NCBI RefSeq assembly: GCF_000379085.1
Contig: NZ_KB905379.1
Location: 295 to 64,294, forward strand
Length of the DNA: 64,000 nucleotides
Origin: Halomicrobium katesii DSM 19301
GTDB taxonomy: Archaea; Halobacteriota; Halobacteria; Halobacteriales; Haloarculaceae
Direction of reading: 5' to 3'
Below are positions 43,288 to 52,578 of the stretch, piece by piece. The notes under the pieces are model-generated. The model was not told the origin of the DNA. It searched no databases and saw only the letters and a program-made list of their open reading frames with translations. A program made the position numbers and the translations under genes. Each line of letters opens with the position of its first letter. Positions within the stretch are counted from its first letter, which is position 1.

Positions 43288-44583
43288 TCAGGGCCAGAGA
43301 CCTCTGGCCTCGTGGGCCGCTGCGATGCGCTCCAGGGCGACGGTGTAGGCGGCGTCGCGCCACCGAACGTCTCGCTCGTCGAACGCGTCGCGAACGTCGC
43401 GCCACGCGGCGAGCATCTCGCTTTCGAGTTCGTCGTTGACGCGCTCTCTGGACCAGGAGCGGCGATTGATGTCCTGGAGCCACTCGAAGTACGACACCGT
43501 GACGCCGCCCGCGTTCGCGAGGATGTCGGGGATCACGGGGAGCGAGCGGTCGGCGAAGATCTCGTCTGCGGCGCTGGTCGTCGGTCCGTTGGCACCCTCG
43601 ACGACGAGGTCGGCCCGCACGTCGGCGGCGTTCTCGGCCGTCAGGACGTTGCCGAGCGCGGCCGGAACGAGCACGTCGACGTCGAGTTCGAGGAGTTCGC
43701 CGTTGGTGATCGTGTGGGGGACCGACTGGCGCGTAACCGCCTCTGGCTCCTCGTCGTGGCTGGGAATCGAGTGGGTGTCGAGGCCGTCCGGATCGTAGAT
43801 CGCACCGTTGACGTCGCTGACGGCGACGACCGTCGCGCCCCAGTCGTCGAGGAGTCGGGCGGCGTTCGCGCCGACGCTGCCGTACCCCTGGATCGCGACC
43901 GTGGTCGACGAGAGGTCCGTCTCGTAGTACTCGACGGCCTCGCGGGTGACGATCGCGACGCTCCGGCCGGGGGCCTCGTCGCGGCCGTAGCTCCCGCCGA
44001 CGGCCGGCGGTTTCCCCGTCACGACGCCGGGCACCGTCTCGCCTTCCTGCATCGAGTAGGCGTCCATGAGCCAGGCCATCGTCTGTGGATCGGTGCCCAT
44101 GTCCGGGGCCGGAATGTCCCTGTTCGGGCCGATGCTGTCGCGGATCTCCTCGGCGAATCGACGCGTGAGGCGCTCTTTCTCGGACGCGCTGAGTCGCTTG
44201 GGGTCGACTGCGATCCCGCCTTTCGCTCCGCCGAAGGGGATGTCCATGACCGCGCACTTCCAGGTCATCCACATCCCGAGGCCGACACACTCGTCTCTGG
44301 TCACCTCGGGGTGGTACCGGAGACCGCCCTTGTGGGGTCCACGGACGCTGTCGTGCTGGGCTCGATACCCCGTGAACACCTCGACGGAGCCGTCGTCACG
44401 CTCGATGGGGACGGTGACTTCCTGGACCTTCGTTGGGTGTTTGAGCCGCTCGACGATGGCGGGATCGATGTCGAGGTGGGCCGCGGCTCGGTGGAGCTGT
44501 CGGCGCGCCGTTTCGACGGCGGACTCCGTGTCCGACGCCGCTTCCGAGTCGTTGCGGTCGGCCGCTACTGATTCTGAGGCCAT
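43288..44583 (-). CDS. gdh: Glutamate dehydrogenase
   Basis: A 431-residue enzyme converting glutamate and 2-oxoglutarate plus ammonium. It shows '[20 protein letters not shown]' and the catalytic Lys in '[13 protein letters not shown]', then '[17 protein letters not shown]', a Rossmann '[19 protein letters not shown]' with 'VVAVSDVNG', and '[14 protein letters not shown]'. The length is normal for the hexameric archaeal form. The ATG at 44583 overlaps the stop of a small zinc protein gene by one base. Confidence 0.93.
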   Translation of the reverse strand: MASESVAADRNDSEAASDTESAVETARRQLHRAAAHLDIDPAIVERLKHPTKVQEVTVPIERDDGSVEVFTGYRAQHDSVRGPHKGGLRYHPEVTRDECVGLGMWMTWKCAVMDIPFGGAKGGIAVDPKRLSASEKERLTRRFAEEIRDSIGPNRDIPAPDMGTDPQTMAWLMDAYSMQEGETVPGVVTGKPPAVGGSYGRDEAPGRSVAIVTREAVEYYETDLSSTTVAIQGYGSVGANAARLLDDWGATVVAVSDVNGAIYDPDGLDTHSIPSHDEEPEAVTRQSVPHTITNGELLELDVDVLVPAALGNVLTAENAADVRADLVVEGANGPTTSAADEIFADRSLPVIPDILANAGGVTVSYFEWLQDINRRSWSRERVNDELESEMLAAWRDVRDAFDERDVRWRDAAYTVALERIAAAHEARGLWP

Positions 44584-44726
44584 CACTCGATCGGTGTCAG
44601 GCGGTTCCGTATCTCGCCGCCACACTCCGGGCAGGCGGTCGGGTTGTCCTCGGTGACGACGATCGTTCCACAGTCGAAGCACTCGTACGGCGTCTCTTCC
44701 TCGGGCTCCTGGTTGACATCTCTCAT
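44583..44726 (-). CDS. 47-residue rubredoxin/rubrerythrin-like zinc ribbon (DUF7129-like)
   Basis: ATG at 44726 gives '[20 protein letters not shown]' followed by '[16 protein letters not shown]': two Cys-x2-Cys knuckles of a rubredoxin-like zinc ribbon. Its TGA overlaps the glutamate dehydrogenase ATG by one base (TGATG), so both are co-translated. Small zinc proteins of this kind are widespread in haloarchaea; the partner is unknown. Confidence 0.75.
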   Translation of the reverse strand: MRDVNQEPEEETPYECFDCGTIVVTEDNPTACPECGGEIRNRLTPIE

Positions 44727-44830
44727 GTAGGATCACGAGTGCCAGTAGCGGCGGCACTCAGTTAATGAGTATTAGGTGTTTTAGGGAGTATTCAGTGGTT
44801 CACTATCGAGGTGTATGGCAGTGGCCGTAG

Positions 44831-47689
44831 TTAACTATTGAACCTACCAGACTCCAGGAGTCCGTGTGCCTCGAACACCGCCGTGAACAGCTTCCGCTGG
44901 ACGGCTCTGACGTGCTGGTAGAACGCGGGTGGGGAGATGTCGAGCATCGCCGCGAGTTCCTTGCCGTTGGTCTCTCGGGGCGACTCGAAGAACCCGCTGT
45001 AGTAGGCGGTCTGGACCACTTCCAGTTGCCGCTCGGTCATCTCGTCGAGGACAGTCGAGCGAACGTCGTGTTGTGTGGGTCGCTCGACGCTCCGTCTGGA
45101 GCGGAGTGCGACGTTCGACACCGTCTGGCCGATCAGTTCCGAGATCTCCCGCACGGTGATGCGCTCTGGCACGTCGACACGGAGTTCGGTGCCTCCCTGA
45201 CTGGCGGTGACCGCCCGGAGGAGCGCGCCGTGGTCGGCCAGTTCCTGTGCGAGAGAGCGCGCCACGACGAGCCGCACGACGCCGCCGTTCTCGTCGGCGC
45301 TGACCGCCTGCACCTCGTCGACCGCCGCCATCTCGGCGGCGTGGTCGACGACGGCGTCGACCGGCGCACCCTCGACGGTGAGAAAGAGAGCGCTGCCCGC
45401 GTCGGTCTGTCGGATGCCGCCCTGATAGCTGACCGTACACCCCGCCTGGTCGGCGAGCCGCGAGAGGAGGAAGGTCGGATCGTCGACCGCGAACTCGACG
45501 CGGGTGACCGACGGCGTGAGGAGCGCGTTCTTCCGTTCGAGAGCGCTGAGCGCCGACGCGATCGTTTCGCCGAGTTCGGCGAGCACCGCCCGCGCCGTCT
45601 CGTCGAAGGCGTCCTTCGAGTCGGCGTAGACCGAGAGGACGCCGTGGCTGAGGTCGTTGTACACGAGCGGAATGCTCAGGACGGACGTGAAATCGCGCCG
45701 GAGCGCCTCCGTTCGCCAGGGCTCGTCTCGCAGTCCGGCCGCGACGTTCGTCTCCAGAGTCACGGTGTCCGTCGCCGCGGCCTGGCCGGACGGTTCGGCG
45801 TCGGACGCGCCGACGGCGAACGACTGGCAGTCGAGATACCCCTGCTCGTCGCCGGCCCAGGCCCGCGGTTCGAGGACCTCGCGTGCGGGGTCGACGGAGC
45901 CGACCCACGCGAAGCTGAACCGGTCGCCGTCGGTCAGTCGCTCACAGACCGCCCGGTCGATCTCCTCGCGGGTCTCCGCTCGCACGATCGTCCGCCCGAT
46001 CTCGCGGATCGTGTCGTTGATGCGGTTCAGCGCCGACAGCTGCTCGTTCTGGCGCTGGAGTTGCCGATCTCGCTCGCGGAGCTGTGCCTCGCGGGCCACG
46101 CGATCGAGCGCCGCCTCGGTGGTCGCGGCGAACAGGTCCGCCAGCTCACGGGTCACGTCGTCGAAGGCACCGACCTCGGGCGAGGCGGCGACGAACACGC
46201 CGTGGTCACCCAGCGGGATGTAGGTCGTCCCGCGAAACTCCGTCGCCCGGTTGTCCAGTCGGTCCGCATGGTGAACGTCGTCGAAAAACAGCGTGTCGTC
46301 CGCGACGAAGCTGTGTCCCGGCAGCGTCTCGTCGTCGACCGCGACCGTCGGGAGCGGCCCATGTAGCTCTGTCGCCGACGGCGAGTACGCCGCCGGCCGA
46401 AGTTCGTTGGCCGCGTCGTCGAACAGGTACACCGCGACGGCGTCGACGCCGAGGACTGCCGGGGCGTCGTCGACGACGCGCTGTGCGATCTCCTGGTGGG
46501 TCTCCGCGTAGAGAAATCGCCGTGCAGTCCCGTGCAGCGCGGCCAGCGCGTCCTCGCGGCGCTTGCGTTTGGTGATGTCCCGACAGCTGTAGAGGAGCGT
46601 CCCGTCCTGGATCGACACCGCCCGGACGTTGACCAGGAGCGTGTGCTCGCGTCCGGCCTTGTCCGTGGCCGTACACTCGATGTTCTTGCAGACGCCACGC
46701 CGAGCCAGCTCCTCGCGGTCGAAGAGGTCCTCCCCCAGCAGCTCCTCGATGGGCTTTTGCTCGCGGATCTCCGCGGCCGTGTAGCCGAAGATGAAGTGGA
46801 CGTTCGGGCAGACGTACGTGTACTCCCCGTCCTCGTCGGTCATGAGGACGGTGTCGGTCATGTTGTTCAGCGTCACTCGGTGGAGTTCCTCGGATCGGCG
46901 AAGGTCGCGTTCGAGTTCGACCCGGTCCGTGATGTCGACGGCCTCGACGACGATCGAATCGACGCTGCCGCCGTCGTCGACCGGCCGGACCGACAGGTCG
47001 AACACTCGCGACGGCCCGTCGATCGCTGCCAGCGTGACGACGGCGTGGGCGAACGCCCCGTCGACGCCACGCTCCACGAGGCGTCGCACGTCGGCCCTAG
47101 TGCGTTCGTCGCCCGACAGCCACGGGAGCGTCCAGAACGGGCCGCCCGTCTGTGCCGACGCCGCGTCGTCGCCGATCTCGCGAGCGGTCTGGTTCGCTCG
47201 CACGAGCGAGCCGTCGGGGTCGAGCACCCACGTCGCGGTCCGCGCGTCCCCGAACACCGCCTCGAACTGGCGTGCCCGTCGCTCGTGCCGGTCGCTGTCC
47301 GGCGTCGCTTCCAGCACCGCTCTCGTCCGGTCGAGGAGCGCGTCGCTCGGTCGGTCGGCCGCTTCGTCGATCACGACGTAGTCGTCGACGCCAGCGGCGA
47401 TCGCGTCGCTGGCCGCCGATTCGCTGCCGTCGGCCGCGCCGACGACGACCGGGAGCGTCGGGGCCACGTCGCGAACGTCTCCCAGGAGGGCGACCCCGGT
47501 CGAGTCGGGGAGGTCGTACGCCGTGACCAGACAGTCCGGCGACTGCTCGGCGACCAGCGTGAGCGCCGCGTCGGCGGTGTCGGCCCGCAGGAGCGTCGTC
47601 CGCTCGTCGAACGCGGTCGCAGCGTCGTCGACCCACTCCGAGGACCCGACCAGCAGAATGCGTGCAGACGCGAGTGAGTCCAGAGCCAT
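44831..47689 (-). CDS. Multi-domain Bat-type sensor-regulator (receiver, PAS, GAF, HTH-10)
   Basis: A 952-residue cytoplasmic regulator. Order: degenerate receiver (1-125; 'DCLVTAYDLPDSTG'), PAS (140-255), PAS (265-380; 'MTDTVLMTDEDGEYTYVCPN'), GAF (390-530), coiled coil, second GAF (560-710), Bat-type domain (730-890) and C-terminal HTH-10 'MTERQLEVVQTAYYSGFFES' with 'GKELAAMLDISPPAFYQHVR'. No kinase domain is present, so it is a direct one-component regulator. The stimulus is unknown. Confidence 0.88.
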   Translation of the reverse strand: MALDSLASARILLVGSSEWVDDAATAFDERTTLLRADTADAALTLVAEQSPDCLVTAYDLPDSTGVALLGDVRDVAPTLPVVVGAADGSESAASDAIAAGVDDYVVIDEAADRPSDALLDRTRAVLEATPDSDRHERRARQFEAVFGDARTATWVLDPDGSLVRANQTAREIGDDAASAQTGGPFWTLPWLSGDERTRADVRRLVERGVDGAFAHAVVTLAAIDGPSRVFDLSVRPVDDGGSVDSIVVEAVDITDRVELERDLRRSEELHRVTLNNMTDTVLMTDEDGEYTYVCPNVHFIFGYTAAEIREQKPIEELLGEDLFDREELARRGVCKNIECTATDKAGREHTLLVNVRAVSIQDGTLLYSCRDITKRKRREDALAALHGTARRFLYAETHQEIAQRVVDDAPAVLGVDAVAVYLFDDAANELRPAAYSPSATELHGPLPTVAVDDETLPGHSFVADDTLFFDDVHHADRLDNRATEFRGTTYIPLGDHGVFVAASPEVGAFDDVTRELADLFAATTEAALDRVAREAQLRERDRQLQRQNEQLSALNRINDTIREIGRTIVRAETREEIDRAVCERLTDGDRFSFAWVGSVDPAREVLEPRAWAGDEQGYLDCQSFAVGASDAEPSGQAAATDTVTLETNVAAGLRDEPWRTEALRRDFTSVLSIPLVYNDLSHGVLSVYADSKDAFDETARAVLAELGETIASALSALERKNALLTPSVTRVEFAVDDPTFLLSRLADQAGCTVSYQGGIRQTDAGSALFLTVEGAPVDAVVDHAAEMAAVDEVQAVSADENGGVVRLVVARSLAQELADHGALLRAVTASQGGTELRVDVPERITVREISELIGQTVSNVALRSRRSVERPTQHDVRSTVLDEMTERQLEVVQTAYYSGFFESPRETNGKELAAMLDISPPAFYQHVRAVQRKLFTAVFEAHGLLESGRFNS

Positions 47690-47837
47690 CAGCGACCGGC
47701 GAGTGAGTCGCAGGCCGTTTCGTCGTGGCGGGACGAGAGAGAGCGTCGACGACGAGCGTCGCGCGTACGTGACGTGGACATGGATGGTTGATAATTGAAC
47801 CCCGGAGACAAAACGCTACGGTCCGTGGCCTACGATA

Positions 47838-48193
47838 GTGTTCAGATAAGCCGCTGTATTTTCTGAGTTGCAGACACGGAAAGCCCTCGGCCCGCTGGCC
47901 CGATCTGTGGCGGATATTCTCCCACCGGTCGAATAGTGCCGCCGCAGATCGGGCTACCGAGCCTCGCCCTTCCATCCGCCAGGATTCGGCTGCCTCACAG
48001 TCTGAACCCTGGTGGATGAAAGGGCGAGTGCAGTTGCGGGAACCCCGACGAAGGTGAGCCGAACGAAGAGAGGCGAACGTCGAGAGAGCTTGCTCTCTCG
48101 GAACAAGCACGCGAAGCGCGCGCAGCGAGTCGCGGGACCGCAACTGCACGAGGGCTTTCCGTGCCTGTTACTCTCTATCTCTTATCTGAACAC
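47838..48193. mobile_element. 356-bp element of nested perfect and near-perfect palindromes (MITE-like)
   Basis: Terminal inverted repeats GTGTTCAGATAAG bound the element. Inside, CACGGAAAGCCCTCG (47875-47889) pairs with 48149-48163 without mismatch. That stem encloses three branches: 47899-47913 with 47939-47953, 47963-47987 with 48004-48028 (25 bp, three wobble-compatible differences) and 48028-48039 with 48138-48149, which itself encloses the hairpin 48082-48099. No ORF of note. The design suits a non-autonomous transposon or a structured RNA. No target-site duplication of 8 bp was found, but CCGTGGCCTAC occurs at both flanks (47823, 48196). Confidence 0.65.
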
Positions 48194-48337
48194 CGCCGTG
48201 GCCTACTGGGAGCTGTCTCACCGTCGGAACGACCGCTGTACCAGACGGCAGACAGCGCGAGTAGCCCGACCAGCCAGCGTGCTGGGACACGCGATCGACG
48301 ACCACGGTCGAGGTGCGCGCCGAACCGGATAGCGGTC

Positions 48338-48418
48338 GTACGGACGGTTGTCGGAATGTACCGGTGGGCGTCGCCACGGGGTAGACGCTCACCGGTAAGC
48401 AACGACAACTTTCCGTAT
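48338..48418 (-). repeat. 81-bp dispersed palindromic repeat, copy 2
   Basis: GTACGG to CCGTAT hairpin with the core TACCGGTG...CACCGGTA. Read on the minus strand its first base belongs to the TGA stop of the binding-protein gene (48418-48420), the same TGATACGG junction as at 7753. Confidence 0.8.
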
Positions 48419-49608
48419 CAGACGTTGCCGTTGATGATATCCGCGAGGCGCTGTCGATCGAACAGTTCGTCCTCGGAGAACGCCTCTGGGAAGTAGCCGG
48501 TCGCGTAGCGCTCGATCATGAAGAGGTTGTGAAGCGGCCCCGCGTAGATCGGACCGCCACGGAACACCCGCTCCTCCTGAACGGCGGTCAGCTGGCTGCC
48601 GACCGGATGGTCCTGCATGTACGAGAGGATCGTGTCCTCGAATTCCTCGCGGCTCTTCCCCCGCTTGTGATAGCGCAACAGCAGCGAGTCGGGATCGATC
48701 TCCAGCAGCGTTTCGTAGTCGATGGTCCCCCTGTCGGTCGTGGAGAGCCCGTCGACGCCGCTCCCCGCGAACGCATCTGACAACCCCAGCGTGTGGTAGT
48801 GCTCCTTGTTCGCACCGTTGCCCGACAGCCGATACGGCGAGAACTCTTCGGGCTCTTCGCCGGCAAAGACGAGCGCGGCGTTTGGCCGCTCGTCGGGGGC
48901 GGGGAGACGCGACTGGACCGTCGCGACCAGTTCGTCGTGCATCGACCGGATCGCTTCGAACCGGTCGCGCTCCTGAAACACCTCGGCGACCTTCTCGAAG
49001 GCCTCGTACAGCGAGTAGTACCGGTAGTCGTGCCACGAGTCCGTCCGCCGGAAGATGACGTTGCCGATGAAGGGGGCGACGTTGCTTCGGATCTCTTCGA
49101 GATCCCGCTGATCCCAGGCCTGAAACCAGTCGGTGACTGTGGAGGGATCCATGAGATGGAGGTCGGCGTCGATGTCGTAGAACGTCTCCTTCGAGATGCC
49201 GTCGTTCCAGATCTGCGTGAGCGAGTCGAGGTCGATCGAAACGCCGTCGAGCTCCTCGTAGTGGATCGTCTTGTACCGACCCTGGTACCAGATGGACTGG
49301 GCGGCGTCACCGTGGCCAAGCGCCACCATCATGTCGATGTAGTCGGCGGTAAACGGTGCGACTCTCTCCGGGACGCCGTCGAATTCGAGCGTGCCGACCG
49401 GTTCCATCGTGACAGAGTAGCGCTCTGTCTCCGGTGTCGACGTTTCCGTCGGCGTCGATGCCGCGGGAGTACTCGACTGTGTCGGTGTCGCTTCGGAACC
49501 GGACTGCTCACTGCAACCGGCGAGGAGTCCGCCGGCAACGACTGCGCTGCCGTATTTCATGTATTCGCGCCGCGTCGGTACGTCGGACTGTGTCTCGTCG
49601 CCGTCCAT
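48418..49608 (-). CDS. TAT-exported ABC-type iron/siderophore-binding protein
   Basis: A 396-residue lipoprotein. The N-terminus shows a twin-arginine signal ('PTRREYMKYGSAVV') and a lipobox ending 'AGGLLAGCSEQ', followed by a Ser/Thr/Pro linker. The mature part has the FecB/FepB-like pattern ('VGTLEFDGVPERVAPFTADY', 'YYSLYEAFEKVAEVF', 'LLEIDPDSLLLRYHKRG'). No permease or ATPase is adjacent, so partners must be elsewhere. Two perfect iron boxes lie directly upstream, so it is probably iron-repressed. Confidence 0.88.
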   Translation of the reverse strand: MDGDETQSDVPTRREYMKYGSAVVAGGLLAGCSEQSGSEATPTQSSTPAASTPTETSTPETERYSVTMEPVGTLEFDGVPERVAPFTADYIDMMVALGHGDAAQSIWYQGRYKTIHYEELDGVSIDLDSLTQIWNDGISKETFYDIDADLHLMDPSTVTDWFQAWDQRDLEEIRSNVAPFIGNVIFRRTDSWHDYRYYSLYEAFEKVAEVFQERDRFEAIRSMHDELVATVQSRLPAPDERPNAALVFAGEEPEEFSPYRLSGNGANKEHYHTLGLSDAFAGSGVDGLSTTDRGTIDYETLLEIDPDSLLLRYHKRGKSREEFEDTILSYMQDHPVGSQLTAVQEERVFRGGPIYAGPLHNLFMIERYATGYFPEAFSEDELFDRQRLADIINGNV

Positions 49609-49613
49609 GAAGT

Positions 49614-49663
49614 TTAGGCCAGCCTAATAACACAAAAGACTTTCCATTCTTAGGAGTACCTAA
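49614..49663 (-). promoter_or_regulatory. Tandem iron boxes
   Basis: TTAGGCCAGCCTAA (49614-49627) and TTAGGAGTACCTAA (49650-49663) are perfect TTAGG-N4-CCTAA palindromes 36 bp centre to centre, just upstream of the binding-protein ATG at 49608. The same box precedes the GMC oxidoreductase at 2621. They match DtxR-family half sites. Confidence 0.78.
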
Positions 49664-49675
49664 AAATAGTGAGGG

Positions 49676-50248
49676 TCAGACGAGAAGCTGGATGTCGGCG
49701 TCGGCCATGTCCTGCAGCGCCGTCGCAGCGCCGACGCCGGTCGTGACGCCGTCGTAGAACTCCGCTTCGTCGTAGTCCATCAGATCGATCGTCATCTGGC
49801 AGGCCTGGAACTCCACGCCCATGTCGAGGCTCGTCTCGACGAGTTCCTCGATGGTGGCGGTGTCGTTGTCCGCGATCTTCTTCTCCATCATCTTCGTCGT
49901 GACGCGGTCCATGCCGGGAAGCGCGGCGACGGCGTTCGGGACGGGCATGTTGGGGTTGCCCACGGAGCTGAGCTTGAGGTCTTTCGAGCGCTCCTCGTGG
50001 AGTATCTCCAGCCCCCAGAACGTGTGAAAGACCGTCACCTCGTAGCCGAAGGCGGCGGCAGTGCTGGCGAGGATGAGCGGCGGGTACGCCATGTCCAGCG
50101 TCCCTTTGGTGGCGATGATGCTCATCTTCTTGCCGTCGTCCTCGCCGGTGGCCTCGGCGAGCGCGTCTTCCAGTTCGTCGACGCGCGCGGCGAGCTCCGC
50201 GCGAGAGGGCATCTCGTCGCCGGGCGCGTCTGGCGTGTCCGTGCTCAT
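49676..50248 (-). CDS. DsrE/DsrF-like sulfur-carrier protein
   Basis: A 190-residue protein with an N-terminal coiled-coil ('SRAELAARVDELEDALAEAT') and a DsrE domain: 'MSIIATKGTLDMAYPPLILA', 'GYEVTVFHTFWGLEIL' and the Cys-bearing 'GVEFQACQMTIDLMDYD'. DsrE-type proteins carry persulfide sulfur and partner TusA. Here it lies 2 bp after a TusA-like gene, in one operon. Confidence 0.85.
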   Translation of the reverse strand: MSTDTPDAPGDEMPSRAELAARVDELEDALAEATGEDDGKKMSIIATKGTLDMAYPPLILASTAAAFGYEVTVFHTFWGLEILHEERSKDLKLSSVGNPNMPVPNAVAALPGMDRVTTKMMEKKIADNDTATIEELVETSLDMGVEFQACQMTIDLMDYDEAEFYDGVTTGVGAATALQDMADADIQLLV

Positions 50249-50250
50249 CG

Positions 50251-50496
50251 TCACTCCGTCTTGCGGACGTAGTGTCTGTACACGTCGTCGCCTTCCTCCT
50301 GGTCGAGCAGCTCGACGCCCTCGGTTCCGGAGGCCCAGCCGTCGATGTCGCTCATGCTGCCGGCGTCGGTCGCCAGCACTTCGAGGACGGCGTCCTCGGA
50401 GAGGTCGTCGATGGCGGACTTCGTTTTCACCACTGGCATGGGACACGATGCACCTTTCACGTCGAGCGTCTCCGCGATGTCGAATTCAGCACTCAT
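50251..50496 (-). CDS. TusA/SirA-like sulfur carrier 1
   Basis: An 81-residue protein with 'TLDVKGASCPMPVVKTKSAI', the CPxP motif whose Cys carries persulfide, and a C-terminal strand 'DDVYRHYVRKTE'. It precedes the DsrE-like gene and diverges from the persulfide dioxygenase gene. A TATTGT motif (minus orientation, 50535-50540) lies 38 bp before its ATG. Confidence 0.88.
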   Translation of the reverse strand: MSAEFDIAETLDVKGASCPMPVVKTKSAIDDLSEDAVLEVLATDAGSMSDIDGWASGTEGVELLDQEEGDDVYRHYVRKTE

Positions 50497-50530
50497 AGTG
50501 TCTCTGCTCCGTTGAGTCGTATTGGAGCTA

Positions 50531-50688
50531 TCACACAATATCGTCTTCGAGGTTAAAAGAATGTTGGTTATTGTGTGTACTACAACAGTCCATACAGTCG
50601 AAGATAGACAGAAATACCCACAAAATTCCTTTAATAGGGTTTTAGAGGGCTTCTCCGCTTCTTCCCAGACCACTATATTGTGTAGTTA
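50531..50688. promoter_or_regulatory. Divergent sulfur-regulon promoter region with three TATTGTGT motifs
   Basis: TATTGTGTGATAG on the minus strand (50540 to 50528) faces the tusA-dsrE operon. TTATTGTGTGTAC (50568-50580) and TATATTGTGTAGTTAG (50674-50689) face the dioxygenase gene. The same heptamer recurs at 54643, 57420, 59538 and 61816. It could be an activator or repressor site shared by the island. Confidence 0.6.
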
Positions 50689-50744
50689 GTGAAATTCTTT
50701 GCAAACCCTTTTGTGCGTCGATCCGATAGCTGGGGGTGTACGAC

Positions 50745-51986
50745 ATGAACGCCGAAGACTTCCCGACTCCCGACGCCGACGTTGCGAGCGTCGCGCCGGA
50801 GACGCTGAAGGATCGAATCGACGACGGCGAGGACGTCACGCTACTCGACGCCCGGATGAGCGCGGACTACGAGGAGTGGCGGATCGACGGCGAGAGCGTC
50901 ACGTCGATCAACGTCCCCTACTTCGAGTTCCTCGACGACGAGATCGACGAGAGCGTGCTCGACCGGATCCCCGACGACCGCGAAGTGACAGTCCTCTGTG
51001 CGAAGGGCGGTGCCAGCGAGTACGTCGCGGGCACGCTCGTCGAACAGGGCTACGAGGTGGACCACCTCGAAGACGGGATGAACGGCTGGGCGAGCATCTA
51101 CGAGGCCGTCGAGGTCGAGCGCTACGACGGCGCGGGCACGCTGCTCCAGTACCAGCGGCCCTCTTCGGGTTGCCTGGGGTACCTCCTCTACGACGACGGG
51201 GAGGCAGCGATCATCGACCCGCTGCGGGCGTTCACGGACCGCTACCTCGCGGACGCCGCGGAACTCCGTTCCGCGAGCCCTGCCTCGCAGGCTCGGCAGG
51301 ACGCCGACGACCTCGGCGTCGACCTCCAGTACGCGCTGGACACCCACATCCACGCCGACCACATCTCGGGCGTGCGTGCCCTCGACGACGAGGGTGTCGA
51401 GGGCGTCATTCCCGAGGCGGCCGTCGACCGCGGCGTTACCTATGCAGACGAACTGACAACGGCCGCGGACGGCGACACCTTCCAGGTCGGCGACGCCACC
51501 ATCGAGGCCGTCCACACGCCCGGCCACACGACCGGGATGACCTCGTATCTGATCGACGACAGCCTGCTCGCGACCGGCGACGGGCTGTTCGTCGAGAGCG
51601 TCGCTCGCCCCGACCTCGAAGAGGGCGACGAGGGCGCTCCGGATGCCGCGCGCACGCTCTACGAGTCCCTACAGGAGCGCGTGCTGACGCTGCCCGACGA
51701 CACGCTGATCGGCGGAGCCCACTTCAGCGACGCCGCCGAACCCGACGACGACGGCACCTACACCGCCCCAATCGGCGAGCTCGTCGCGGAGATGGACGCG
51801 CTCACGATGGACGAAGAGGCGTTCGTCGACCTGATCCTCTCGGACATGCCGCCGCGGCCGGCCAACTACGAGGAGATCATCGCGACGAACCTCGGCCAGA
51901 ACGCCGTCGACGACGAAGCGGCGTTCACGCTCGAACTCGGCCCGAACAACTGCGCCGCGAGCCAGAGCTCGCTGGCGGATGACTGA
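50745..51986 (+). CDS. Rhodanese fused to persulfide-dioxygenase-type metallo-beta-lactamase
   Basis: A 413-residue protein. The N-terminal rhodanese domain (about 10-110) has its Cys in 'VTVLCAKGGASEYVAGTLV'. The C-terminal beta-lactamase fold has 'THIHADHISG', 'HTPGHTTGMTSYLI' and 'LATGDGLFVESVARPD', the mononuclear-iron motif set of ETHE1/Blh persulfide dioxygenases, which oxidise glutathione-type persulfides to sulfite. The ATG at 50745 follows a GGGGGTG ribosome site. A short palindrome inserts 'RSASPASQARQ' in frame at about residue 180. Confidence 0.9.
   Translation: MNAEDFPTPDADVASVAPETLKDRIDDGEDVTLLDARMSADYEEWRIDGESVTSINVPYFEFLDDEIDESVLDRIPDDREVTVLCAKGGASEYVAGTLVEQGYEVDHLEDGMNGWASIYEAVEVERYDGAGTLLQYQRPSSGCLGYLLYDDGEAAIIDPLRAFTDRYLADAAELRSASPASQARQDADDLGVDLQYALDTHIHADHISGVRALDDEGVEGVIPEAAVDRGVTYADELTTAADGDTFQVGDATIEAVHTPGHTTGMTSYLIDDSLLATGDGLFVESVARPDLEEGDEGAPDAARTLYESLQERVLTLPDDTLIGGAHFSDAAEPDDDGTYTAPIGELVAEMDALTMDEEAFVDLILSDMPPRPANYEEIIATNLGQNAVDDEAAFTLELGPNNCAASQSSLADD
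51274..51295 (+). repeat. Short palindrome inserted in frame in the dioxygenase gene
   Basis: CGAGCCCTGCCTCGCAGGCT followed by CG pairs with itself. It encodes ASPASQAR in the middle of the enzyme, an insertion type often seen in haloarchaeal proteins. Confidence 0.5.
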
Positions 51987-51997
51987 GGAGGGCGATA

Positions 51998-52552
51998 GTG
52001 ACTGATCCACTCGCGCTTCAGGTGACCGCCGAGCTGTTTCCCAACGGGATCAGCCGCTACGCCGTCGGCGGACTGCTCGTCGGACTCGGCGCGGTCGTGA
52101 TCTACGTCGGGACCGGCATTCCGGCCGGGGCGAGTACGTTCCTGGAGTCGACGCTGTCGTACGTCTCCGACCAGTCGCGGTTCCAGCAGTACGTGGGCTC
52201 GCGGGACTGGCGCGTGGTGTTCACGCTGGGCATCATCCTCGGGGCGACCCTGTTCGCGGCGACCGTCCAGTCCGGTCTGGTGTCGACGGCGCTCTACCAG
52301 CCGGGGACGACCGGGCAACTGTACGAAGTCGGCGGGGTGACGCTCTGGACGACGAACGTCCAGCCGTGGCGGCTGTTCGTCGGCGGCGTCCTCGTCGGCA
52401 TCGGCACTCGGATCGGGAAGGGCTGTACGTCCGGCCACGGCGTCTGTGGCGTCGGCTCGGCGTCGAAGACCTCGCTCGTCGGCGTCGCGACCTTCCTGAC
52501 GGTGGCGATCGGGACGGCACAGGTCGTCGCCGCGCTGGGGGTGAGCCCGTGA
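51998..52552 (+). CDS. YeeE/YedE (TsuA-like) transporter, first half
   Basis: A 184-residue membrane protein with about five helices. The 'RIGKGCTSGHGVCGVGSASK' motif near residue 140 has the two Cys that line the thiosulfate path of YeeE/TsuA proteins. The GTG start sits after GAGGAGGGCGAT, a good ribosome site, 11 bp after the dioxygenase stop. The other half of the transporter is in the next gene. Confidence 0.88.
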   Translation: MTDPLALQVTAELFPNGISRYAVGGLLVGLGAVVIYVGTGIPAGASTFLESTLSYVSDQSRFQQYVGSRDWRVVFTLGIILGATLFAATVQSGLVSTALYQPGTTGQLYEVGGVTLWTTNVQPWRLFVGGVLVGIGTRIGKGCTSGHGVCGVGSASKTSLVGVATFLTVAIGTAQVVAALGVSP

Positions 52553-52578
52553 TGTGCGAGACGCGAGCGCATCGAGGC

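Noticed and set aside
44864-46366. 500-residue frame antisense to the Bat-type regulator
   Set aside because: Mirror frame caused by GC-rich third positions. The minus-strand gene has PAS, GAF and HTH-10 motifs.
47900-48160. Palindromic element as RNase P or SRP RNA
   Set aside because: None of the universally conserved sequence blocks of these RNAs was found; the terminal inverted repeats point to a mobile origin.
51270-51310. CRISPR-like palindrome
   Set aside because: Single copy inside a coding gene; no array of repeats and spacers in the window and no cas genes.
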